A DNA stretch of 37,457 nt, from positions 1 to 37,457 of the forward strand of contig CAMCYK010000032.1 of NCBI GenBank assembly GCA_945883695.1. The letters are read 5' to 3'. Below are positions 1 through 6,866 of the stretch, one piece after another. This DNA comes from Akkermansia muciniphila (GTDB lineage: Bacteria > Verrucomicrobiota > Verrucomicrobiia > Verrucomicrobiales > Akkermansiaceae). Made by a program: the position numbers and the translations under genes. Under the pieces are notes generated by a model. That model saw nothing but the letters and a program-made list of their open reading frames with translations, made no database searches and was not told where the DNA came from. Position 1 is the stretch's first letter. Every line of letters starts with the position of its first letter.

Positions 1-17
1 CAGGGCTTTGAAAAAGG

Positions 18-91
<74 letters not shown>

Positions 92-121
92 ATTGAGTCG
101 CACCCTTCGGTGCGGGGCGGC

Positions 122-149
122 ACCCTAGTCGGATGGCGACCCGGTGCAA
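122..149 (-). promoter_or_regulatory. Possible promoter of the initiator tRNA
   Basis: On the minus strand TTGCAC (144-149) and TAGGGT (122-127) lie 16 bp apart, about 30 bp before the tRNA 5' end. Each matches the sigma-70 consensus only partly (3 of 6). A 6-bp hairpin (CGCACC, loop CTTC, GGTGCG; 99-114) lies between this site and the tRNA and may mark the 5' leader. The rest of 92-366 shows no supportable gene. Confidence 0.35.
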
Positions 150-366
150 GGCATTTTTTGTAGGTTTTCCCGATGCCCTTCCCCGGCCTCGATCCGGTGG
201 GAGAGTCGCGCCGCGGCCTGCGGTTCACGGGCGGCTGATCGCAGCGGGCGCAGAGCTCGCGGGAGGCCGGGGATCAGGCTGCCGCGGGTGGGCAGGAGCA
301 CGTCCGGTTTCCGCCCGCGAGGCTTTGCTGGAAAGCCGGGCGACCCTGTGCTTCCCTCCCGCCGCG

Positions 367-1278
367 ATGTCCGATGCGCCGGTGGCCACCCTGCTCGACG
401 TCCGCGACTGGCGGTCGCGGGTCGCGGCGCATCGTGCCCGGGCCGAGCAATGGACCGTCTCCGCGAGAAAGCGGCGGGGTGCCAACAAGCCGCATCCGGT
501 CGAGGATTTCCTGTTCACCTACTATCCCTTCTCGTTCGCGAAGCTGGAAGAATGGCATCCGCCCGCCGGCACCGCGCTGGCAGCCGCCGATCCCCTGCCC
601 GCCTGCTGGACCAAGCCGCCTTATCGCCGGGAAAGCCACGCGGTCTTCGCCGATCCCGCCTTGCTCGCCGACAAGGAAAAGGCCCGCCTGCTCTGGCTGC
701 GCGAATTGCTGGCCGCCACCCGCGACCGCGCGCCGATCCTCGCCTGCCACGGCTTGCACGAGTGGGCGATGGTCTATCGCGGCGAACAGGTCCGCCACGC
801 CGCGACCACCCCGCTGCGGCTGCCGCAGGCGGAGATCGACACGCTGGTGGAGTCGCGGCCCGTCCGCTGCTCGCACTTCGACGCTTTCCGCTTCTTCCAC
901 CCCGCCGCCCAAGCGCTCAACCGCCTGCAGCCGACCTTGTCGGGCCGGCGGGACTTCGAGCAACCGGCCTGCATCCACGCCAACATGGATCTCTACAAGT
1001 GGGCTTTCAAGGCGATGCCTTGGGCGGGTTCGGACCTGCTGTTGGATTGCTTCGAGCTGGCGATCGAACTGCGCGACCTCGACATGCGCGCCAGCCCCTA
1101 CGACCTGGCGGCCTCCGGCCTCGAACCGGTGCGGATCGAGACCGCGGACGGCCGCCGCGAGTACGAGCGGGAGCAAGCAAGGCTCGCCGCGAAGGCCGCC
1201 CCCCTGCGCCAGCGCCTGATCGACGCGCTGGACCGGGTGCGGGTCAGCATGACACGCGAACCCCCACCCGATCCCTGA
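367..1278 (+). CDS. Conserved protein, often auto-labelled 3-methyladenine DNA glycosylase
   Basis: The protein has 303 residues. The family motif HPVEDFLFTYY is at residues 43-53, followed by further conserved blocks such as HGLHEWAMVYRG, RFFHPAA and DLYKWAFKAMPW. From memory, proteins with the HPVEDFLFTYY block occur in actinobacteria and verrucomicrobia and are commonly named 3-methyladenine DNA glycosylase by transfer. I see no helix-hairpin-helix or other glycosylase signature, so the enzymatic role is unproven. There is no signal peptide or membrane segment, so it is probably cytoplasmic. I chose the ATG at 367 because the conserved region begins soon after it and the upstream in-frame extension (from 133) has no family-like sequence. 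It converges with the phospholipase-D gene with 22 bp between stops. Confidence 0.75.
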   Translation: MSDAPVATLLDVRDWRSRVAAHRARAEQWTVSARKRRGANKPHPVEDFLFTYYPFSFAKLEEWHPPAGTALAAADPLPACWTKPPYRRESHAVFADPALLADKEKARLLWLRELLAATRDRAPILACHGLHEWAMVYRGEQVRHAATTPLRLPQAEIDTLVESRPVRCSHFDAFRFFHPAAQALNRLQPTLSGRRDFEQPACIHANMDLYKWAFKAMPWAGSDLLLDCFELAIELRDLDMRASPYDLAASGLEPVRIETADGRREYEREQARLAAKAAPLRQRLIDALDRVRVSMTREPPPDP

Positions 1279-1300
1279 AGTCCCCGCCCGATTCCGTCGG

Positions 1301-2896
1301 CTACAACAACCACTCCGGGACGACGTACGACACCAGCTTCGCCAGAACCCTTTTTAAAGCAAACACATCCGGTGAATGACCGACCGTCACCTTCTCGCCA
1401 TCGCGCACGGTCTCCCACGTCGTCCGTCCCTTCATGCGGCGCACTTCCCACGACTTCTCGTGGGACATCTCGTCTTGCAAAGTTTCAAGCACAGCCTGAC
1501 TGAAATCCTCACTATCAATCACGACGATCGTTTCCGTATTCAGCCAGACCGAGCGGGGATCAAGATTCAAACTTCCAAACACACTGTACCGCCCATCAAT
1601 GACGATGATCTTCGAATGCAATCCCGATTTGGCATCTTTGGGCGACCGGTCGAATCTCGCGTCGTGCCGGAACTCATGGACACGCACGCCTCGATCAATC
1701 AAATCGCTGCGATAATTGATCCACCCGGAGTAAACAGGCCACACGTCATTTGACGAAAGGGAATTCGTGCTCAACCGCACCTCGACACCTCTATACCTCA
1801 ATTCATTGAACTTCTGGTAAAAATCAAGCGGCACGACATAGGCATTCGATATGTAAACCGAAGATCGGGCATTATCCAACAAGGCATTGACCTCGTCGAA
1901 AATCTTATTTCCTACCATGAGCCCCTCGGCTTTTTCCGGCGGATCGGCAAGAAACCTTGCCTTTACCCAATAATCCGGAAATTTCCTGGAAGTGTAGCGG
2001 GCGATGATCGCGTCCGACTCCTCACTCAACCTGCTCACATCATCCTGGCTCTCCTTGATCTTTTTGTCGATTTCGGCCTGAAATTCACCCAACTCCTCGG
2101 GATCCGGGTGCTCCGGAAAATAGGATGACGGGATGGACATGTGAAAATCCCAGTATTGATTGAAGCTGGCCAATCCACTCCCGGCCGCTTCCCCGATAAA
2201 GCAAACATCCGCGTCCAGGAAGTTGAACTCAAAATCAAGATCAAAGTATTCCTTGCTTATATTTCTTCCGCCAACCAGCATCACCGCGCCGTCCGCGATG
2301 AAGTATTTGTTATGAATACGGCGATTGATCCTGTGAAAGTCGAGGGCGACCTGGGAAAAGCGAAGCGTGCCGTTCGGGATCCTGTATTTAAATGGATTGA
2401 AGATTCTCACCTCAACATTCGGGTGGTAACCCAGCAGCATCAGCTCGGAAGACTTCGGGGGCAGGCCGACATCATCGACAAGAATCCTGACTTTCACGCC
2501 TCTATCAGCGGCAAGCATCATTTCCCGCAACAAAACCATGCTGGATAAATCATTCTTGAATATATAAGTTTGCATTTCAATACTGCGCTCGGCCATTCTC
2601 GTCAGCGCAATACGATGGGTCAACGCGTCATTACCCGGATTAACAATCGTCACCGCATTGTCCAAGGGATTTGCAACAAGACGCTCCGCGTAAACCCTAC
2701 CCAACGTTGTTTTCGTGCTGTCGGGCTCGGGAACAACCGTTGAGACCGGCCGCTTGGCCAACTCGTTGGTGGATCTGATGACAGTCGAACATGCCAGCGT
2801 TGATAACGACGCGACCATGACTGGCAACCACCTCAGGAGTTTGCTCGGTGCGGGAGGCTCCGGAGAAGCTTGGCGGGATTTCGGAGGGAAACTCAT
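1301..2896 (-). CDS. Phospholipase D / cardiolipin synthase-like lipoprotein
   Basis: This 531-residue protein has two HKD catalytic motifs: HNKYFIAD followed by a GGRN block, and HSKIIVID followed by GSLNLDPRS. That is the layout of cardiolipin synthases and related phosphatidyltransferases, and overall it looks most like the YmdC/ClsC type. The N-terminus has a short basic region, a hydrophobic stretch and a lipobox ending LSTLAC, so the protein is probably anchored as a lipoprotein facing the periplasm. The expected reaction is phosphatidyl transfer or phosphodiester cleavage on phospholipids. The ATG at 2896 places the lipobox about 35 residues in; a more upstream GTG in frame is possible. 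Base composition is markedly AT-richer than its neighbours (sampled 60-base lines near 40% GC), which suggests recent acquisition. Confidence 0.9.
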   Translation of the reverse strand: MSFPPKSRQASPEPPAPSKLLRWLPVMVASLSTLACSTVIRSTNELAKRPVSTVVPEPDSTKTTLGRVYAERLVANPLDNAVTIVNPGNDALTHRIALTRMAERSIEMQTYIFKNDLSSMVLLREMMLAADRGVKVRILVDDVGLPPKSSELMLLGYHPNVEVRIFNPFKYRIPNGTLRFSQVALDFHRINRRIHNKYFIADGAVMLVGGRNISKEYFDLDFEFNFLDADVCFIGEAAGSGLASFNQYWDFHMSIPSSYFPEHPDPEELGEFQAEIDKKIKESQDDVSRLSEESDAIIARYTSRKFPDYWVKARFLADPPEKAEGLMVGNKIFDEVNALLDNARSSVYISNAYVVPLDFYQKFNELRYRGVEVRLSTNSLSSNDVWPVYSGWINYRSDLIDRGVRVHEFRHDARFDRSPKDAKSGLHSKIIVIDGRYSVFGSLNLDPRSVWLNTETIVVIDSEDFSQAVLETLQDEMSHEKSWEVRRMKGRTTWETVRDGEKVTVGHSPDVFALKRVLAKLVSYVVPEWLL

Positions 2897-3027
2897 TCGC
2901 GGCGAGGCTATCTCGCCGGCCCGCCTTGCCAAGAATCCAATTACCGTGTTCCGTTTGCCGGGGGTGTTCCCGGGGTTCGATCCATCCCGTCGGAGGGACC
3001 GATGCCGGCGGGACGCCGCGGCGACCG

Positions 3028-4209
3028 TCACATTCCGCCTAACAGGTTCTCGAAGTACCACCGCGCGATCTTCCAGCCGCCGAACATCCAGCTCAGCGCG
3101 CCGAGGATCAGGAAGGGTCCGAAGGGCAGCGGCCTGCCCAAGCCCACCCGCCCGAGCACCGCGGCGACAATCGCGTAGAGGGATGCGGAGAACAGGCTGA
3201 AGAACACACCCGCCCAACCGAAGAACGCGCCGATCGCCCCCATCAGGTGGACATCGCCCATGCCCATCGCCTCGCGCGGGATCACGGCCCGCGGTGCCTT
3301 GCCTTCGAGCGATTTCAACTCCTCGATCGGCACCTTGCGGCCGCCCGGCAGTTCGACCCCGTCCTCGCGGATGATGACCCTTCCGGCCTGCACGCTTTCG
3401 CCGTTCACCCGGACCTCCGTGGCTTCGATCTCGAGCCGGTCGGTCTTGCGGAAAAAGATATCCCACCAGCCGGTGCGCTCGCCGTTCATCTCGAACCAGA
3501 TCGGATCCTCGTCCTTTTCCGGTTCGATCAGGCGCCACTCGACGGGCGCGGGAAACTCCATCTTCTTCTTGCCAAACATCATCTTGCCGAGCCGGACCAC
3601 CATCCACAGCCCGCAGAATCCGATGACCCAGCCGATCACCGACTGCTTGATCCCGTCGGCCAGCAACGGGTCGCCGGTGGCCCACAGCGCGAGGTCCGGC
3701 AGCTTCGGCCACAGCGCGGCGGCGCCCAGGCCGGCGATCGCAGACGCGGTGGTGAACGAGGTCGGGATCACCATGTGCTCGGCATCGATGAAGGTGATCG
3801 CGATGAACAAGGCGGCCATGATCCACAGCGGGAGCAGCGCCGCCATTTCGAGCTGGAGGAAGGGTCCGAGATTCAGGGCGGAACGGAGGAATCCCCAGAT
3901 CGCGGTGAACAGCAGCGCGGTGAGCAGCTCGACCGCGAAGTAGCGGAAGGCGATCGGTGCCTGGCAGTTCTTGCACTTACCGCGCAGCCACAGCCAGCTC
4001 ACCAGCGGGATGTTCAGGCGCATCGGGATGTCGCCGCGGCACTTCGGGCAGAACGAGCGTCTGGGCTCGTTCACCGAAAGGCCGAGCGGCACGCGGTAGA
4101 TGACGACATTCAGGAAGGACCCGATGCACGCGCCGATCAAAAAGGCCGGCACGAACCAAAGGGGATGGGCCAGGGTTGGGAAAATCTGGATCAAGGTGGC
4201 GTCATTCAA
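3028..4209 (-). CDS. pilD: Prepilin peptidase (A24 aspartic protease, GspO/PilD type)
   Basis: The protein has 393 residues and many membrane segments. Near the N-terminus, ACIGSFLNVVIYRVP is followed by a four-cysteine zinc motif (C54, C57, C79, C82). The two catalytic aspartates are in FIDAEHMVIP (D142) and GMGD (D319). The family cleaves type IV prepilin leaders at the inner membrane and methylates the new N-terminus, so it is a natural partner for the pseudopilins at 24367-27606, although it is encoded about 15 kb from that operon. An unusual hydrophilic insert of about 100 residues (212-312) separates the two aspartates. The start is a TTG at 4209 that overlaps by 8 nt the end of the VanZ-like reading frame upstream, which implies translational coupling before that gene decayed. 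Confidence 0.93.
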   Translation of the reverse strand: MNDATLIQIFPTLAHPLWFVPAFLIGACIGSFLNVVIYRVPLGLSVNEPRRSFCPKCRGDIPMRLNIPLVSWLWLRGKCKNCQAPIAFRYFAVELLTALLFTAIWGFLRSALNLGPFLQLEMAALLPLWIMAALFIAITFIDAEHMVIPTSFTTASAIAGLGAAALWPKLPDLALWATGDPLLADGIKQSVIGWVIGFCGLWMVVRLGKMMFGKKKMEFPAPVEWRLIEPEKDEDPIWFEMNGERTGWWDIFFRKTDRLEIEATEVRVNGESVQAGRVIIREDGVELPGGRKVPIEELKSLEGKAPRAVIPREAMGMGDVHLMGAIGAFFGWAGVFFSLFSASLYAIVAAVLGRVGLGRPLPFGPFLILGALSWMFGGWKIARWYFENLLGGM

Positions 4210-4460
4210 TCCGATCGAAACCCTTTCGGAAATCCGAAATTTCCCGCCGGCGGATCAGCGCCGCGGCGACCAGCGAGCCGACGAAGTTCGCCACCAGATC
4301 CCAGCCGGTGTTCGATCAGCCCGAGGTACATCGGCAGCTCGCGGCTGCCCCGGGCAAGCGCTCCCGCAGCGAACGCCGCGATGTAGATGCCGGTGAACGC
4401 GGGCACCGGTGCGAGCCCGGGAGGTGGACTGGAACTCTTCAAACCGCCCCAGACTGTCAC
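4202..4460 (-). pseudogene. Frameshifted VanZ-like membrane protein remnant
   Basis: One reading frame gives a hydrophobic stretch containing FTGIYIAAFAAGALARG and PMYLGLIEH. The next frame, entered near 4300, gives GWDLVANFVGSLVAAALIRR and runs to a TGA at 4202-4204. The second piece resembles the C-terminal helix of VanZ-type membrane proteins (D-x-x-A-N-x-x-G). Its frame is closed by a TGA just upstream, so a single-base indel would rejoin the two parts. The 8-nt overlap of its stop with the prepilin peptidase TTG start indicates it was once the upstream gene of that operon. The family call rests on a short motif; a sequencing error rather than decay is possible. Confidence 0.45.
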
Positions 4461-4474
4461 GGACGAGCCGTGAC
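4456..4474 (-). terminator. Hairpin downstream of the FecR/LamG gene
   Basis: A 7-bp perfect stem (GTCACGG / CCGTGAC) with a 5-nt loop lies 45 bp past the stop of the FecR/LamG gene. It overlaps a 10-bp perfect palindrome GTGACGTCAC at 4470-4479. There is no T-run, so intrinsic termination is uncertain; it could instead be a protein-binding site. Confidence 0.3.
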
Positions 4475-4518
4475 GTCACCGGCAAAAGCAGCGCAGCTCA
4501 TGCCGGGCGGCCGTCCCG

Positions 4519-6087
4519 TCACCTCGAGATCTCGTTCCGCTTCATCAGATGCCGGACCTCCTGCTGGCCGAGGGCGCCGGAGAGAATGAACACCTCGTCC
4601 AGCTCGCCGCGGAAGAAGCCCCCGTGTTGACGGGTGGGCCGGCTGGATTTGTAACTGAGGTTCCGCCCCAGCCAGACCCCGTGGTCGGCCCCATCGATCC
4701 GGGTATCCAGCTCATGCAAGGCACGGCGCGAGATCGGTTCCAGCTCCCCGTCGAGATAGATCATCACGTGCCTGCCGATGTCCGGGCGGGATGCCTGATA
4801 GAGCACGACGGCCACGTGGTGCCATCGGCCGTCTCGCAGGTCGGTATTCCCGACAATCTGGCCGCCATGGGCTCCGACCCGCAGCCGCCCGACGGGACCG
4901 TCCTGGTCGAGGGGATTGATGGAGATCTGCCAGGCTTGGCCGAAACCCGTTTCTTCCAAGCTCCCCCAAGAGATGATCCCGAAGCCCTCGCGGATACTGA
5001 AGTCCCGCGGCGCCTTGACCCAGAAGCTCACCGTCCGCGGCTCCTGGCCGCCGATCCCGGGGAATGCGCTTTCGGCGAAGCCGCCTTTGCCATCGAAGGC
5101 CAGCGCCGAACCGAACACGCCCTCCACCCGCCCCGGCATCCCGCCCTGGTCCATCGTCTGCAAAACCATGTCGTAGGAACCGGGCCCGAAGCCGTTCACG
5201 GCGGCACGGTCCGATCCGTCGCCCGTCGCTTCCATGGCCCAGTGCACCGACTTCAGGCCGCCGCGCTGCCGCGGCGGCAGCTCGGTGTAAAAGGAACCGC
5301 CGTCGGTCTTGAAACGCGTGCCGGCGCCGCCATCGAAAAGCAGCGCCTCGTCTTTCTTGAGCAACACCTTGCCGCCGCCCTCCGGGACCGCTTCGACCTC
5401 GCCGGAGAGGACATGGGTCTCCACGCGTTGGTCCCCGCCGACCGAAACCCCGAACTCGGTGCCGAGGTCGATCACCGCACCCTTCGGGGTTTCCACCCGG
5501 TAGCCATGGCCCGCCTCGTTCACCCTCATCAGCACCCGGCCGCGATGCAGCTTCGACTCCATGCCGTTCACGAATTCGAGATCGGCGGGGCCCTCGACGA
5601 TCATCCGGCCGCGGCCACCCATTTCCAGCTCGACCAGCCCGCCTTCGATGCGCAGGCGCTCGCCCGATCGGATGACGCCGCCTTCCGCGAAGGAACCCGC
5701 CCCGCCCCACGAGACGGTTTCCAGACGGGTGACCGTCCCCACCCCGACCGGTCGGAGCACGGTCCACGTGCCGGCCCCGAAGACCAGCAAGGCGGCGAGG
5801 GCGGCGATCCGCGCGCGCCAGCCCCGCCGCCGGATCCGGCCTTGCACCCCTGCGAGAAAATCATCCTGATCGGCCCGCCGCACGGCTTCCATCAGCTCGC
5901 CGCGCCGCCGTTCGGCGGAAAACCCGTCTTCCAAGGCCACGCCTAACAGCCCCTCGACCAGCACCTGCCCGCCGAGTGCCTTGAGCGCCACCGGATCGGC
6001 CGCGAACCGTTTCGCGAGGACCCGGCGACCCGCTTCGTCCAGCTCGCCGGCCAGCAGCCGCGCGATGTCTTGTTCGTCCTCCTTCAT
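4519..6087 (-). CDS. FecR-domain anti-sigma-like membrane protein with C-terminal LamG domain
   Basis: The 522-residue protein has, in order, a cytoplasmic N-terminal region (about 1-90) with LLAGELDEAGRRVL and a basic stretch, one membrane helix (about 92-110), a FecR-like domain (about 120-255, including HRGRVLMRV, TPKGAVIDLGTEFGV and VLSGEVEA), and a concanavalin/LamG-like domain (about 315-500, including VSFWVKAP, GRWHHVAVVLY and GELDEVFILSGAL). FecR-like proteins sense extracytoplasmic signals and control a partner ECF sigma factor. A LamG domain could bind a polysaccharide ligand; that is inference. The gene overlaps the upstream sigma gene by the 4 nt ATGA, so the two are translationally coupled. 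The ATG at 6087 is set by that overlap. Confidence 0.85.
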   Translation of the reverse strand: MKEDEQDIARLLAGELDEAGRRVLAKRFAADPVALKALGGQVLVEGLLGVALEDGFSAERRRGELMEAVRRADQDDFLAGVQGRIRRRGWRARIAALAALLVFGAGTWTVLRPVGVGTVTRLETVSWGGAGSFAEGGVIRSGERLRIEGGLVELEMGGRGRMIVEGPADLEFVNGMESKLHRGRVLMRVNEAGHGYRVETPKGAVIDLGTEFGVSVGGDQRVETHVLSGEVEAVPEGGGKVLLKKDEALLFDGGAGTRFKTDGGSFYTELPPRQRGGLKSVHWAMEATGDGSDRAAVNGFGPGSYDMVLQTMDQGGMPGRVEGVFGSALAFDGKGGFAESAFPGIGGQEPRTVSFWVKAPRDFSIREGFGIISWGSLEETGFGQAWQISINPLDQDGPVGRLRVGAHGGQIVGNTDLRDGRWHHVAVVLYQASRPDIGRHVMIYLDGELEPISRRALHELDTRIDGADHGVWLGRNLSYKSSRPTRQHGGFFRGELDEVFILSGALGQQEVRHLMKRNEISR

Positions 6088-6674
6088 GATTCCGGCACCT
6101 CCATCTTCCGCTGCACGCACTCCGCGAGCAGCTCGCGCAGCCGGTGGAGCTGCATCGTCAGCGCCGAGTAGCCCCGCCCGTTCGCGGCGGATATCTCGCG
6201 CACCGTCTTGCCGCTGACATAGCGCTGGTCCAGCAGCTCGCGCGAGGGTCCGTCGATCGCCCGCAAGCATTCCCGCAGGGCTTCCAGCGCGCCGCCCTCG
6301 TCCCCGCCGGCGAGAAAGCACTCGGCGCCCCGGTCGATCAGCACTTGCAGCTCGTCGTTGCCGCCGATGGCCTGTTCGCGGCGCTTGCGGAGGAAATTCC
6401 GCAAATGATTGACCGCGATCCCCCGCAGCCATCCTTCGAAGCCCGCTTCGCCGCGGAACGTCTTCACCCGGCGGAAAGCGGTGACGAAGACCTCCTGCGC
6501 GAGATCGTCCGCCGCCGACCAGTCCCGGACGCGGGAGCGGAGAAAGCCGCGCACCCATCCCTCGTTGAGCCTCACCAGCTCGCCGAAGGCCTCCATCCAG
6601 CCGGGGCCGCGCGCCTGCACCCGGCGGAGCAGGTCGCCGGAGGGGCCGGCCGGGGAGTTCGGAGTGGAAGCCAC
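6084..6674 (-). CDS. ECF RNA polymerase sigma factor
   Basis: The 196-residue product has sigma region 2 (DDLAQEVFVTAFRRVKTFRG, then FEGWLRGIAVNHLRNFLRKR) and region 4 (LRAIDGPSRELLDQRYVSGKTVREISAANGRGYSALTMQLHRLRELL, quoted in parts). Its size fits the ECF class. Its paired FecR/LamG gene follows with a 4-nt overlap, as expected for a sigma/anti-sigma unit. I chose the GTG at 6674 because it gives the usual ECF length with region 2 starting at about residue 40; no in-frame ATG exists near the start and no Shine-Dalgarno sequence is visible. It is divergent from the 801-residue secreted protein gene across a 192-bp spacer, so both may share control. Confidence 0.88.
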   Translation of the reverse strand: MASTPNSPAGPSGDLLRRVQARGPGWMEAFGELVRLNEGWVRGFLRSRVRDWSAADDLAQEVFVTAFRRVKTFRGEAGFEGWLRGIAVNHLRNFLRKRREQAIGGNDELQVLIDRGAECFLAGGDEGGALEALRECLRAIDGPSRELLDQRYVSGKTVREISAANGRGYSALTMQLHRLRELLAECVQRKMEVPES

Positions 6675-6866
6675 GGGAAAGCAGTGTTCCGGGCATCGGG
6701 AATTGCCACAAATTTTTCCGCGGCCCCGGGGAATCGGCACCGTCCGCCGCCGGGTGGAGGCCGGAAGCGACCCCGCCACGGGACCGCTCCGGAAAATAAA
6801 TGTGTCACTCTTCCCCACCCGGCACACTCCCTGGTAAGCCTGCCCCTGATCCCGCCCTCGTTTCCC

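Noticed and set aside
133..366. Upstream extension of the first coding gene
   Set aside because: The extension has no family-like sequence; the conserved protein starts at the ATG at 367.
2940..2990. Hairpin CCGGGGGTGTTCCCGGGG as terminator of the prepilin peptidase gene
   Set aside because: Only a 5-bp stem without a T-run.
6675..6866. Specific sigma-ECF promoter between the sigma gene and the 801-residue protein gene
   Set aside because: No clear motif matched in either direction; not supportable by eye.
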